A DNA stretch of 64,000 bases from the NCBI RefSeq assembly GCF_027744825.2, contig NC_071342.1, positions 16,363,001 to 16,427,000 of the forward strand, read 5' to 3'. The notes under the pieces are model-generated. The model worked only from the letters and a program-made list of their open reading frames with translations. It did not search any database and was not told the origin of the DNA. The translations under genes and the position numbers were made by a program. Of the stretch, positions 1 through 14,085 are shown piece after piece. The stretch is from Synchiropus splendidus. Taxonomy: Eukaryota; Chordata; Actinopteri; Syngnathiformes; Callionymidae. Position 1 is the stretch's first letter. Every line of letters begins with the position of its first letter.

Positions 1-2028
1 AGGAGAGAAGGGCAGCTTCAAAGAAAGTTAGAGAAGAATAGAATTTCTAGATGAAAGTATCGCACCGCAAAACAAATCACACCTGTTCTGCATGGAGAGC
101 ACAAATGAGATTTCACAATCATAAATCATCCCCCTCCACTCGACAGGTTACCGCTCACATGTGGACTCAGGGGGCAGATGCCTGCATGGAAACAAAGCAG
201 TTTTTTTTTTGGGCGGGGGGGGCTAATATAGTTTTAAGACTCGATACTTGAACTCACCTCTGACATACAGTCAGCCAGCTCATGTCACACTGTGGCCGGC
301 AATATTAAACCATTACTCTGTAATGACAGCATCTGCTCCGGAGGGGGAGAAAAAAAAAAGTCCCCGCACGTCTAATGAAATTTAGATCACCTAAATGAAA
401 AGATTTGTGACTTCTTCCTGCCGTTCACTGAACCACTTTTTAATTTATTTAGCAGCGTGGCGTTATCGCCATGGTGTTCCCGCGCGTCACAAGAGAGCAG
501 CATGAGCACCGCGGGGTGCACTTGCTCCTGTAAAATAGCTTCATATTCGGCGGCTATTATGCAACCATGCAGAGTCATCATGGACGCTAATGATCCCCAG
601 TAGATGGCTGCGTCTACCATTACGGCTCGGCAGCCGCGGCCAACGGTCGGCAGCAGAATTTGTGGGTTGAAAGCATCATTTGCAGCTTTGCTCAGAAATG
701 GAGGAGGATAAAAGATGACTCATGAGATGGTTTTGGTTCCGACACGGATGGTAATTCATCTTGTGGTGGAGACCCTGGATCCAGGCTGCTTCCAAATCTG
801 TGCATAATTCATTTTATTTTTATTAAAAATCGAGTGTGAGGCAACTGCCCCCCTCAAGTTTTGCGGGTTTCTTTTCGTTCAGACAATTATTGAATAATTT
901 CTCTGTTAAATATTCAGCCTGTTAATATTTTACCGCTTTCTGTCTCTCTCTTATGCATTTATTACATTTTTCCCACAATTTATTCTCATACCCTTTTTAG
1001 ATTTATGTTCCTGCCTGTTTTTTCGTCGCTCATTTATTTCTATCTTCCGCCAGTGTTCTGTCATTTCCTGAAAGTTCAACAATGTTACGCGTCTGCCTTG
1101 TTGTTCAATCACGACCAGTGGTTGGGGGCCATGAGTGAGGGACAAAGATTGATTATAAAAGATGTCAAACAATATGGCATATCACTTCATCTTGGAGAAG
1201 CAAAAGGATGGACATGGAGAACCGGTTACTCTTCAGTTCAAAATTGTCAGACTGTATGGAATCGTTCATTCATTTTGGTTCCCGACTGTGTAGTCTGACT
1301 CATCTCTGCTGCGTGATGCAACAGCAGTGGCTGTTTGAGCAGCGACGCATTGTGAAGCCTTCATAAGGCTTGGTTTTGTTTGCGGCAGTGGGATGTTTGA
1401 TCAGTGGCGCTGGACACCCCTGAACTAACAGCTAGCTTGACAGTTAGCACGGAGCTAACTGTTGTTGTCAGAGGAAATTGTTTTTAATGTTGTCACACAC
1501 GTCAGATGTTCCTACTGAGCTTGTTTTTACAGTGATGTAGAGTCAGAGTCAGTCTGTCTCCTCAGGAAGCAGGTGTAGTGTCTTGCTCCGATAATAACAA
1601 AACTGAATTTGGGAGCTACACTGTATGAATTATTTTAGACGAACAAAAAAAAAGTCGTGTCATAAATGGAATTTCTAAACTCTAAAATGACGTCCAAATC
1701 TGGTGATTGATCTGTTTCACTTACTTTTTTCTCAGTGAGAATTGATAAGAGAATTGCTAAGGAACCAAATTATTAATTAGTATTGATAACGGAATCGGTA
1801 AAATCTTTGCAAATCCCAAAATCGTCAGCGCAGTGGAATAAATTGAGGAAATTCAACTCAAAATTAATAAAAAAGAGGCAGGGGTGAAGGCAGGTTGGGA
1901 GCTGCTTTAAATCCAAGGTTTGCAAGTGGGGCCAAAAAAAAAAACCCTGCCGTTAAACAGTGGTCTAAGTTGTGGGCAGGACTCAGAGTTCGACTGACAC
2001 CATTGGCAAGAGTTTTAAGAGTCTAAAC
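1..2028. other. gene-free spacer, nothing recognised
   Basis: No exon-like coding stretch on either strand; the open frames are short and show no family signature. There is a T-run followed by a G-run near 199-223. A low-complexity stretch near 1735-1815 with repeated GATAA/GAATTG strings may be the worn interior of a DNA transposon. Nothing else could be named. Confidence 0.6.
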
Positions 2029-2089
2029 CAGTGTCAAACACCAGGCCCCAGGAGGCAAATCTGGCCTGCCAAGTCACTTCATGTGGCCG
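2029..2089 (+). repeat. hAT-like transposon end fragment
   Basis: The stretch begins CAGTGTCAAACACCAGGCCC and continues with GGCAAATCTGGCCTGCC and a following ATGTGGCC. This wording is typical of the left end of non-autonomous hAT elements in fish. No matching right end or target duplication was found, so it is called a fragment on motif resemblance only. Confidence 0.4.
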
Positions 2090-3414
2090 TGATAGAATCG
2101 AATCGGAAGGCGGGTGATAGCACATCATGTTCACACTCTGGCACACTGGTTACATAGACAACTTGTTCAGCAAGCCTCAAAACGTAGGTTGTGAGTCGCG
2201 AAAAGCGTCATACAACCAAAATAGCAACAGCAATAAGGGAAGGTAGCTGACATCAGCGCAGAAGACAATATGATGTGACTCCAGTTAAGCAGCTGCATGG
2301 TTCTTCAAGAGGGGGTTATTGCTGTTGAGGCCGGTTTTAATCAGCCAGCTGGTTAAAAATCTCGCCATGATGAGTCACAGCAGCAATCAGGACTCCACTC
2401 TGGGGCTTATTCAAGTGTTCCTTTAATTTAACCCATAGTTGTTTTTTTTTGTGATTTCATTAAACTGCTCCAGTTCAGTTAAAGCAAGTGTCCAGCCTGT
2501 TATTTGCCAGGGCGTTTTCTCAACTTTTAAATAGAGAAAGAAAACAGTGAAGCTGAAAAAAGGAAACTTAGCAGCACAGCAGGGGGAAGTCAAAGAATCA
2601 AGTAGCTTTCGTTCCCACCTCAGGAGCAAGAAGAAGACCCCAGCAGGAGGAGGAGTTTGGTGACTTTTAGACTGATATTCACACTCCATCTGTGAGTTCC
2701 AACGGATGTGGCCTCGGCCAGCTCGGTTAGCATTAGTGCGGCAGTCAGTTCATCACCAGACGCGCAACATCCTTTAAAGTCCATCCATCAGCACAGACTG
2801 TCGGCATGTTGTCCCCCAGAGAACTGCTGAGGTGGGAGCCAAAGAGAGGAGGAGAGAGCGAGCAGCGCGGCCAAGGTCAACATTAGACCACCCCAATGAG
2901 TGCCTTTGTGAAAAACTCTGCAGAAGCTCAGTCACATAAATATGACAGTTTTGTGAATTAACAATGGAGTCAGTCACCAAACTACACTGACAATGAAAGG
3001 ATCTTGGAAGTTTATTTCTTGAATTTGATTTGTATTTATGTGGGTTATACAGGCAAATAAAGGATGAAATAAAAGCGCCTTAATATGAGGGGCTTTTTTA
3101 ATATTACAAAATGACCACATAAAACCTCCAAAAAAATCAAATGTTGAATTCATGGAATTCAAGACATAAAATAAAATACATTTAAAAAGCTTCAAACATT
3201 TTATGTAATGTTTCAGAATAAAATTCACAGAAGAACAATGGATAAATATAATTTAAAATCTTTTAAAATGTACTCTACATTTATAGAGGGAAAATAAATA
3301 CTGTCAAAAGGACAAATGAAAAGACTTTTTAGAGTTGTAGTAAAAGTTTAAATATTAAACGAGAAATACAACTGTCAGCCAGCTGTGAGAAACATATGCT
3401 CAGTTTCTAAGCAA
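2090..3414. other. gene-free spacer
   Basis: No coding exon was recognised. The 3000-3400 part is AT-rich with many A and T runs. It leads into the hAT-like end at 3415-3473 and may be the interior of that element. Confidence 0.5.
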
Positions 3415-3473
3415 AAGGGCCGCATAAATACAGTCAAAGGGCCGGATGTGGCCCCCGGGCTGCATATTGCAGA
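3415..3473 (-). repeat. hAT-like transposon end fragment
   Basis: Contains GGGCCGGATGTGGCCCCCGG followed by GCTGCATATTGCAGAAGCC. On the reverse strand this reads as a hAT-type end of the kind often seen in fish. The fragment at 2029 does not share the same terminal repeat, so the two are kept as separate pieces. Confidence 0.4.
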
Positions 3474-6193
3474 AGCCTCAGAAGCTGGTGAAGGTTACTG
3501 TCTTGAGTGGTGTGACTAGTTCAATATCAACAAATGCAAAATTTGCACGACCCGTATTCCGATAGAGAATAATACAGGTCTGCTGTGAGAGACTTTTGAC
3601 TGCATCACCTGCATCAATGACCCGGACATGTACTGGAGAGAAGAGCATCCCAATGGTCTGAGCACACAGCAAACACTGCTGCGACGTCCAAGGCGTCAAG
3701 CTTAAGTGAACCCAGTGCTAATTCATTTATTGCTTGTCTGCAGCCCATAACAGTTCAGAGCGACAAGATAATAATCTAAATGAACGCGTCGCCACTTACT
3801 CATGACAGGAAGGTGCAGACAGCAAGGTCGACACCAGAAACAGATTCAATACGAAGAGTACTCTCCGGAGACATTAATTGAATCTGCGTTGCGACAATAA
3901 ACCAGATGAAAATATAATTGCTAATTCAAACACGTGGGAGCCAAATGTACGAACTTTATCTTCCGATCAACAATTAACAGCACAGCGCTGTTCTCTTATC
4001 GCATATTTCTTGCCACATCTCTGGTAACAAACTGAGCCTGCTAATGAAAACAAGCCTTTACAGCTACACACGTTGAGACTAAATGGAAAACTTGTGAATC
4101 TTTTCCGGTGATGTACGTTGGAAGCTTGTTAATTTATTGCTCCTAATAATTTTCTCCCAGCATGCAACGCAAAGATGTATTTCCTCTTTAGAATGCTTCA
4201 TCCTGTGTGTGTGTGTGTTTTAAGCCCTGGCAATATTGTTAACAGCAGAGCCCGGCGTGGATGGATGATGTGTGCGGGAGCATTAATCATATGCATGCGT
4301 TTGCAAAATGTTCAGCTTGTGTTTGCGCCGGTGGGCAGCTCACTCACGAAGGCAACAAAAGTGGCACACAAGGGCAACGTCCCACAAAGATGGAGAGAAT
4401 CAAGCCCTTAAATTCACCACGTATCAATGCAAAGCTCATCCATGTCAAAGCAGATGCGTTTTGATTTCACGTCCGTGTATCTTGGCTCCACGCTTACCTT
4501 TTTGATGTTGTTGGTCTCTCCCTCCCCTGGGGCCCATCTTCAAACTGAATCCTTGAAACTTCTGGCTCGGGTGAGTCTGAGTAAGTAGGACATATGATCA
4601 ATACATTGATGACAGCGTGCTGTTTTGTCCAGTTTCATCACAGAAAAAAAAGAAACTATCTAATGGAGTAGCCGTCATGCTAATCGGCTAAAAACTTCTG
4701 CGGCGGTAGGTTCGATGTTGGGGTCAAACAGTATGAATAAATAAATAGCTCACTTTTTTTTACAAAAAATCTCCACTTCATGAGTCTATAGAAGTGAATT
4801 ATTAAGTGGGGTCATGTGATTGGAAAGACTAGCTGATGACATACATGGGAAACACAAAGAAAGTATAAAACCTACCTTCCTTGTGTAATCTGAATAAAAA
4901 TGTAAAGTAGTAAATAGTAAAATTCAATGGCACTGTTCTAGCTGAGACACAATTGGTTTTTAGGTGGAACAAAAGAAAGCCTTAATGTCCAGTAATCCTT
5001 CACCATATCACGCTTTTGCTTGTGCTTCGCAGATTTTTCCTGGTCATATGAGTAAAACATCACTATATCACTTCATATTATGGGACTCTGAAGCCTATAG
5101 GTGTTTTATGTTTATGACTTCACATACGGCAGGTATGGTTCAGTATCCTAAAGTAGCATCACTGAGACACCAATCTCAGCGTTGCGCATCACATATTTTT
5201 CAAATAGCATCCACAAGTCTAGGGATGGTCCCATCCCACTTGATACGTTGTTGATCCGCTTGTTTACGGATGTCAACAGTTTAACAGACACCTAAAAACA
5301 CCACACCAATGAAAATGTGCGCTACAGCTTTGGCTTCATCCGAATGTAAATCGTTTGACATTAATAAAACTTACAATTTACAAACATATTTCTAAAACTA
5401 AAACAAACATACTAGGCTGAACACCTTGTCTGACACATCATAATAAAATCCAAAAGACATGCATGTCACGCAAAGTGAAATTGAGGATATTTGGATTTAT
5501 GGATCGGTCGGATTTTAGAAATAAATCTGATGCCAGATCAAGTCATTTCAGCGAGGATTGAACGCTATAATCCAGGCCAATAGAGGAAATTTGAAGCTGC
5601 TAATCGTAACCGACCTTGACAGTACTGTAAAGCATAACTACATTACTGTACTCGCTGTACAGATCATGTTTTTGTCAGATGGCTTCCTTATACTATAGAT
5701 TTAGAGTTAAAAAGGACAAATTTGCAAAGCAAAATAAAGCTATACAGAAATGAAATCTTGTCACCATTCACCAGAGGAGGGTTTGACAGGACTGCTAACT
5801 GCTAATGCTAACCGAATGCTAACTAAAACCACGCTACACAATGATTTAAAACAATGCAAAAATAGTGTTTTAGTTTGGATCCAAAGGCAGGTTCACCGCA
5901 CGTTCAGAATCCTAAGGATAAAAGCACAAATATACTTTTTCGAAGAGAAAATGTTTCCACAGTCAGCAAGCACCACAGTTACATAACTGATGCTAAGCTA
6001 ATGCATATAATGAATGTGTAGGTATTTTGTGAATCTTGAATGTAGCATTCAAGAACATGTCAAGAATTACCTGACATGATGTGAAGATGTATCTTTTTTT
6101 ATATGTAAAGGTGCTGCTGCTCCCTGTCTGGATTTACTCATTGGTAAAACGCAAGGGACAGGGGGTCGCAAGACGATATGACACACCCTAGAA
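3474..6193. other. gene-free spacer
   Basis: No coding exon recognised. The 4230-4330 part (an ATTAATCATATGCATGCG core) has a mixed, non-repetitive composition that could be regulatory DNA, but nothing here proves it. The rest is AT-rich unique sequence. Confidence 0.5.
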
Positions 6194-6661
6194 CAGAGAT
6201 GGGCAACTGAATTTCCGAAGGTGCCAGGTTATATATTTTGACCATTGAGAGGGGCCATCAAATCCAAAGAAAGGAGGCCAAGGGAAAATTGAAAATAAAA
6301 GTCAAGTGACGACATCATGCGATGAAACTACACTTTAAAAACGCACAGAAAATGGTTTGTTGTGTTTTATTTAATTTATACCACATTCCATTTAAAGATT
6401 CTCGATGTGTCTCACACATTTCAAAACCTATTTTCAATTCGGATGTATTTTAAGGGACAAGAAATACTAAACTAAAAAAATTTAAAAACATTTTTTTTAA
6501 AAATCCAACGGGAAAGTTATGTTTCAGCTGCGTCATAATGAACAAAAAAGAATGCACGAGACAAAAGAGTCAGAGACAATGTCAGTTTTGTAGTTTTACC
6601 CTGACTCCAGGAGGGCCATGTAAATACAGTCAATACGGGCTGTACACTTTGCCCAGGTCTG
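6194..6661. mobile_element. non-autonomous hAT-type element (MITE)
   Basis: The left end CAGAGATGGGCAA and the right end (reverse complement CAGACCTGGGCAA) form short terminal inverted repeats 468 bp apart. The 8 bp outside each end, ccctagaa and ccatagca, agree at six of eight positions, as expected for a worn 8-bp hAT target duplication. There is no transposase frame. It is a deletion-derived copy that would depend on an enzyme encoded elsewhere. Confidence 0.7.
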
Positions 6662-9044
6662 CCATAGCACATCCGGTCCAAAACTCCGGAAAAGTAACAG
6701 TCCTAGATGATAAGTGACACCCATGTTTAACTGCGAGTTGCAGGAGTTCAACACCGAACGTGGGGGGTTTAATTAGCTGCAGGTGGAAATCATCACGCTG
6801 ATTGCGGCGAGATGGGCTGTTAAGGAGTGAGGCAAATCCCGGAGTGGATTAAAGGATGGGCTCAACTTGAAATGACATAAAATGCACTCATGAAATACAC
6901 TTCAAAGAACGTTAAATAAAGAGGTTTAAAAATGTGTTTGGTGTACTATAAAGACAAATGATTTGTACCAACCATTTGTTTCAGATCTGACTTTATTTTA
7001 GAGAGGATCAGTAAAGCTTTATCTCATGTTCTCACAGCAGAAATGTAAATCTGAGTCAAGAATGAAAATTGGAAGGATCACCATACGTCTCTAGCTCTTG
7101 AATAAAGAAGTGGAACACAAATAGATGTTTTTCTGGACTACATTAGAAGTTTTTTTTTTAAGTAAAAATCTAAACATATACAGGCAAAAAAAGTGATACT
7201 GTGTAGCGCAGTTTGCCAGGATAATTATTAAGTTAGTTTGGGTTTTTTTTTTATTAATAAAATGTGGCAAATTTATTTGTAGAAATGAAAGCAGCTCAAA
7301 CCCTGGTCTCAAAGAGGTGAGCTAACCAGAGAGGAGCCGCTGCCTCCAGAGACTCTGTGGCTCTCTCTGAGCCCAGCCGGCTCCCAAGGGTCCGACAGAG
7401 GAATAATCAGTCATTAACTGGTGCGGGACCAGTCTGTGTTCCATGGTGCCGTGTCCCTGTGAGGATCAATAGACTGGGGTAATTAAAGAGCTACAGAACG
7501 GGGGGGGAGGTCCGATGCCAGTAAGTCCACCGCAGCGACAGGATGCTTGTAGCCAGAGTGACTACAGAGAGCGACACCACTGATCACGCAGAGGCTGTTT
7601 TTGAAGCCGGAAAACCAGCTCCGACGTAATGAATAACACGGCGCACTAATGACGCCGATGATGCGCCCGTGTTTTGGAGACGCGGTCAAACTGGCAGAGA
7701 TGATGGTGATTACTGTGATTTAGAGTTGTATTCCAATCCGAAACAACAACAGATTAATGGCAACTTCCTGTGTTTCCCAGCGTGAAGGCAAATCTACCGA
7801 GCTGTCAGGATGCATGGTGATTTAATTTCACTAAGCTGCTTTTAGTCTGGGTAATGTTTTATTTGAGAAAAAAAAAGAAAAAAAAAAAAGATGTCGAGCT
7901 GATGTGCTCCACATGCCGTTCAGGTTTTCACTGGATTTATTTTTGCGATGAGAAGACAAAACATTACAAGGAAGTCTCTTTAAAGGCGATTAAAGTGCCT
8001 TCTCAAACAGTCAGGTCACATTAATCCCTGGAAAAAAAAAAATACATCAACCTCTCGTCAGCTATGTAGTGGTGTGATGAAAGGAAGCTGTTCCTGTGTA
8101 AAAGCCCAATAAAGAGATGAAAGAATTACTTGAGAGTCCTGTGGGAGAGGCTGCTGTGAGTTATGTTGTTTGTTAGCGGGGTATAATGTGTTTCTGCAGA
8201 GTAAAGTTCAGTGTGTGTCCTAAATCCCCAAGCGTTTGCTGGCTCCACTTTAATCTGATGCATGACCAACTCTTACCACACTCTAATAAGGACACAGAGT
8301 TCTTGTGTTGCTGTTGACCTTCTTGGACATTTGAGTCATATTAAATCCGGCCTTTAAGAGCAGAGCGCATCTATTTACTAAGCGGTAGTTAGTCTTCTGT
8401 TGGAGCCCGTGAACAGGCTGAGGGAGGGATGTAAGCACCAGACAGTTGGCGTCATGGAGATGCATGTCCGACACATGCAGCACTGAATAATTAACCAGGA
8501 ACAGCTGTTGAAGGATCATTTCCATGTAGAGACCATTGACTTGCGGGGCAAAACGGCAGAGAGGAGGGCGGCCCAAAGGGCGTCATCTGGAGAAGCGCAG
8601 CGTTTTCCTCTTTTAAGTCTAAGGTTCGTCCCTTGTTCCTTCTCTATTTCTACTGAGAGATGGCAGGGCGGCCCTTTGTCACAGTTCTGTTGGTAATTCT
8701 TACTGCCTGAATTTTTAAATGCAGGCAGAGTGGGAGGCTGTTTGTTTGTTACAGTTGGATCCATCAGGTAAGTTACACCAGAACTCAGGTGAGTGTGGCC
8801 ATTGTCCTCCCCCATAAGAAGAGAAGTTGAGGCTGGCTTTTAGTCACATGTCATCATCCTCACCAATGTGCATCGTGGTGCCAGTCTGTGTAACAGCATG
8901 ATGGATTTGTTATTGTCTGGAGGCATCCCAGCATGCATTGCGGAACTAAAAAGTTGCGCTTTTCAGGCGTCATTACATTGTCTTATCAAAATTATACTTG
9001 GCAACAAGTGCTCCCCTCCAGGAAATGGACCTTTGTTATTGTTA
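6662..9044. other. gene-free spacer
   Basis: No exon recognised. It contains several A-runs (7869-7890, 8030-8042) and a G-run near 7500. Sequence around 7320-7700 is less AT-rich and non-repetitive, but carries no coding signature on either strand. Confidence 0.5.
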
Positions 9045-9769
9045 GGTTGTGTCCCATTTCTCACCCTAACACTAAGACTTAGCACTTGGTTTTCAGTGCC
9101 TTCCACTATGGAGTGCCCTCCGACGACCAAGCGCAGTGATTGACTTCCTCAAGAATTGGACCAACACTTGATGACGTCACGCGTAAAGACTGCCGTGGTG
9201 TGTTTTGTTTCCTGCATATCGGGTGTTGGAGACAATTTGGAAATGCCATCACCAACGTTTTTGCAACCTCTTGCATCGGCGCTGATCATCTCACCTGGTT
9301 TGGTGAACCAACGGAGAAGAAATGGGCGGAGCCAAAGCCAGCTTTGCCACTTTGTTGCGGTGATAGATCTGTTAGAGGTATGAGGATGCTAACGTTAGCC
9401 TGGATGCTAGCTGACTGTTGTTTGTTAAGAAGAAATAAAAACATACTGTTGTACATACATGTTGTATTGTTCGACCATTTGGGTCGCTAACATGAGATAC
9501 GAGAGAAAGTCAGCAAACGGAAGAGTAGTCCTTGTTACTAAAATGTCCCTGTTGTCCTCTCCAACATAGTTTTTAAATAAGGTACTTTGGTATCCTGGAA
9601 ATCTATCCACACTTCATATTCCCCCGTTTCAAGTCAGCTCCGGAGCTCCCTCAGTTTGAAGGGATCATTTCAAGTGGTGAACGGCAAGTGCCCTCAGTCT
9701 TAGGGGACACACTACACTTACACGTGAACGGGCAAAACCCAGTGTTAGGGTGAGAAATGGGACACAGCC
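9045..9769. mobile_element. TIR-bounded non-autonomous DNA transposon
   Basis: The 29-bp ends at 9045-9073 and 9741-9769 are inverted copies of each other with a single mismatch (position 4 of the repeat); the left end starts GGTTGTGTCCCATTTCTCAC. About 725 bp lies between the outer edges. The interior has open frames (9140-9490 plus) but no transposase motif. No clear target duplication was seen, so the superfamily is unresolved, with hAT the likeliest. Confidence 0.75.
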
Positions 9770-11594
9770 TTGCCTGGCCAAGTCAGAGTGTAGTGGAAGA
9801 GCAGATGGAAGAGTAACACTGGAAACATGCCTTCTAGATAAATTAAACTTGCAACAAAATTGCTAATGTTTAAGTGAAAAACATTGAGTTTAAGTTAAAA
9901 AAACTTACATGATATAATGGGGCGCCTTGTGGTGGGTCATAGAACTGCATCCTACAGGCCACAAATGGCACATGGACATACGTTTTAGACACCTAACGTA
10001 GAGTGAAGGACAGATCAGCACAGGATCTCCACTCAAGAAGAGGGTGAGCTGTGAGGTCAGGAGTCCGACACCCACCAGTGGTCACCAGCTTGAACGCAAT
10101 CCAGAGGCTCAAATCCACTTGTTCCACTAGTGTGAGATTGATACCACTTCCTCAGTATGTCCTTCCTCTTTACTATGGTCTTCGGGGGGTTGCAGATAAA
10201 GCAGATATTTTCGGACACTAATATGATTCTACAAGGCGACTACTCCTACCCTACCAATGAACCAATGGGCTTCTTCCTTTGTCGTACGAGGGCCACCTGC
10301 CGAGCGGCAACAGATTTTATCGCTGTCATTTAAAGCACATTGAGTACCTGACAGTATCAACAGTGAGGAGGCCCCGGGGCAGACGCAGGACAGTGGAAAA
10401 GTTGGGTGCTTCAGAAATCCGACGAATGAAGAGAAACGTTCATTTCTTCCTCATCATTGCTGAACCTGACAGTTTTCTATAATCCTGTTGCTGAAAAACT
10501 AAGCCTCAATACAAAGCTTTACTTAACAGACACTGAATGGCAGCAGCTGACACAAATCTTCCCACCGATCGAGCCCTTCAGCGTTTCCACGAACACACAC
10601 TCCTGCAGTGTCATTTAAACTATTAAATCCATGTTTCATGAAAGTGAAAATTAATTTGAAATGCAATTAAAAAGATCAATTTTCTGGTTTGTGTGGCGAT
10701 GACAACACAAATCCAATTAAAACCACCTGCATTATTCATTGTTATATTAATGAGCAGAGATTTTTTATGACGGGCAACAAAAAAAAAAAGAAAAAAACCC
10801 TGAACAAAACTCAAAAGACAGACGACAGCAGAGGACAATAAAAGAGAGACATTAGCAGCATCCATCATCCATGCTTGTTGAATTTGCAAGAATTAAACAG
10901 GCGCTTCCTGTTAGTTACTTGCACTGAATTTGATGCTGCGAGAGTGTGAAGGTTCATCAAAGTCCACTGAGACAAACACAGATAATGAGAACGTTACATC
11001 ACCGCGGCAAACACAATTTACTGGATAATGTAAATCAGCCGTTCTAAACAAAGAAGTCACAGCAACACGGTTAAATCTCAACATAGCCCAGGTATTTTCA
11101 GCACGATCTCACCTGCTTAAAACACATGATAATGTCAATGGATTTAATTCAGCAAGAAAGAAATAAGAGGTTGATAGCAACACCTTCCAGGGACTGAGAC
11201 TTCATAAAGAAAGACGAGACAGATATCGATCAAAGAAAACAGAGCGTACAATGGTCCAATAAGAGAAGATAAGTGCAATACAAAATAGATTTCTATCTAG
11301 CAAGGAATGACTGAGCACCTCTTTATCGAAGCTGCACTGGTGCCCATTTAAATGAAAAAGTCTTTCTTGCTTCTGTATATTGACGTGACAGAAAATTCCT
11401 CAAGTTGCCGTGTTACTATAACATAAACCACAAAAGCAAAGCTGAAATCATCAGTTTTGGTGTCACCTCTGCTCAACACAGTTATGTAGTGATCAATGTT
11501 TGTGCAACTCTTTACAAAATAGCTCAATAAAACTGAAGGAATTGTCAGATAATGCTCATTGTGAAGCGAAGGATGCATGAATTTCGTCTTGTCT
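9770..11594. other. gene-free spacer
   Basis: No coding exon or clear repeat end recognised. A short A-rich tract with a G interruption lies near 10780-10797. Confidence 0.5.
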
Positions 11595-11880
11595 CAGGGG
11601 TCGGCAACCTTCAATATGAAAAGAGACGTTTCGTTCCGTATTCTGCTAAAGAAAAGTCATCTTGAGAAGCAAAACGTACCACAGTTTATGAACTGAAAGG
11701 AAAGAGTTTACAAGAGCAAAATGTGTTGGTCTATTTTTAAATAAAAACATTCGGGTCTTTCTGTATTTGTATTTCTGTATTTATAAAACAGTCAATTTAA
11801 AATGAAAATAAATACATAAATAAAAAAGATGAAAGAATGTAGTTCCAAATAAAACTTATATTTAATAAAGGTTTTATGAG
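11595..11880 (+). repeat. hAT/Charlie-like left end, truncated
   Basis: Starts CAGGGGTCGGCAACCTTCAA, a very common hAT 5' end in vertebrates, and runs into AT-rich sequence containing ATAAAAACATTC. No inverted right end was found within 500 bp, so it appears truncated. The right limit given is approximate. Confidence 0.45.
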
Positions 11881-13872
11881 AGTTGTTGTAGCTGGCAGGA
11901 TCGCAGTCCTAAGAACAGTACATGGTTCAAGACAGCAACCCCATGATGTGATCCATGTTCTTGTCACATGAAAAATGCTGCCCTGTTCAACCTGGCCTCA
12001 AACCACCACAGCACATATCACTAGAGATGGGAGCTTGTTGCTCATTTTAAGGAGTTTGCAAAGTTGTTTCAGACATAAACGACCGGTAACAAGTAAACGG
12101 TGAAGGGAGGCGCATCATGTCAACATCTAGTCAAGGTAGTGACGCAGCACTTTCTACTTCTTTCCTACTATGGCTTATGCAAGCGGGTTCTAGATCACTA
12201 CCATCAGCTGTCCAATAGCAGCAGATCTTAATACTTAAAGGGTATCAAAAAGAAAATCACAACATGGAAGTGAAGAAGTTTGCACTCTCTGAGTGCTTTT
12301 CTTTTCTTTGCGTTAGTCCTTCAGAGGTTGCACATCTCAGTGTTAATGGGGACCTGTCTCGCCTCGCTGGTCATGTAGAATGGAACGTACAGAAATGTGG
12401 GACCTTTCTTTTTTTGTGTAAAGATTCTGGCTCCCATGTTTGTCAAAGAGTAACAAAGTTAGTAGTTAGTAGTAAATGTACGTGACGTGATTACGTAGCT
12501 ATTTTTACGTACGACTTGCACGAGGTAATAGTATTCCAAGTAAACGGAAAGAGTTATTACACAGCCACAAACCTGTCAAGGCAAGCCAATTCAACTTTCT
12601 TTCTTTAAATAGCCAAGCATGAGTGTCACTGCCCTCCTGAACATTTATTTTATCAAAAGGTTGCAGATTTGACTAGATGTGTGTCGACTGTACTCCAAAC
12701 ACAATACGCTCGACATTATACTGCCAGCGTCGGGTGATTTTCTCCCAGATATTCTTCCTCATTGAGGACCCCTCTCCTTCTTCATTCAAGTTAGCGACAG
12801 AGTCAAATTCAATGGAGTTTCTGGATTCATTTTTTGCATCACTTTTTAATCGGCAAGTGTTAAGACTTAGGTGGAAATCACACAGACTCACAAGGCAAGA
12901 GGCTCTTAAGCGCCTTGGTTCTCCGCAACGATTGCAAAGTAGGTGTAATCCAGTGTGTTCAATTACCATTAGAAAGTCAGTGACTTTAGCGAAAGAAACC
13001 TTCTATTTTCAACTTAATGCCTCCAACTTTGGATGACTTCTAAGATCTCATTAGCACAGAGCTCACCACTGACAAACTTTGCTGAGGACTTTAAATAGAC
13101 AAAGTGCACTAACCACCCGGAAAGTTTGCTGGCAGTTAGTCTGTAAGACAATACTTTATTTCCTCGGAGTAAAAATAGCAGCTCTGCAGAGCCGTCAGTG
13201 CCACCCATGATGTTTCAATGAGAAACTAAATGTGTCTGAGTATTGATCGGAAAGCTCTCACTGGCTAATGCTTCTATTTTCCTCAGGCTTTATTAGGTCA
13301 GATTGTTAATCCTCACACATGCAGACAGCAGAATATATATCACGTCAAACGGAAAACAATACTCTGTGTTTGAATGTTTGGCAGTGTGTCAGCTACAATT
13401 CAAGGCAAGCATTGTGTGTATATGTGGCCGGCTGGTTTGCAGTTTACTTCATAGATGAGAAATCCATGTAGATATAAGCCAGTAGCCTGAAGTGACAGGA
13501 AGTTTGATGATAAAAGATAATAATCTGAGCACAAAACTTGGACACACGTTTGTTATTTGTTGCCTTCTCATTTTCAATTACTAATTTATTCTCACCAAAA
13601 TCATGTTCTCTAAGATACTTATTCTGAGTCAGTATCATTTGCTTTAGAGCACCACCAAGTTTGATATTTTGTGCTGAAGACAACAGCTTTGCCATTCAAT
13701 GTTCTGTTTTCTACCAAGCAGCGAATAGAAATGTCAGAATTAATCTGGCAATTTCGAAAACATCCATGCAGATGGAAGGGAATTAAACAAAAGATGAGGC
13801 TGTACACGCGACGAAACATCACTTTCCCCAGTGAGTCGGTGGCCAAATGTGGAGAACAGGACAGACAGCAGA
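11881..13872. other. gene-free spacer
   Basis: No recognised exon. Overlapping open frames of about 100-119 codons occur on both strands at 12673-13036. Neither has a family signature or splice context, and opposing frames of similar length suggest chance. Confidence 0.5.

Positions 13873-14085
<213 letters not shown>

Noticed and set aside
9140..9490. 116-codon plus-strand frame
   Set aside because: It sits in the interior of the TIR element at 9045-9769 and carries no transposase motif.
12677..13036. 119-codon plus frame opposed by a 98-codon minus frame
   Set aside because: The mutually overlapping frames have no family signature, so chance is the simpler explanation.
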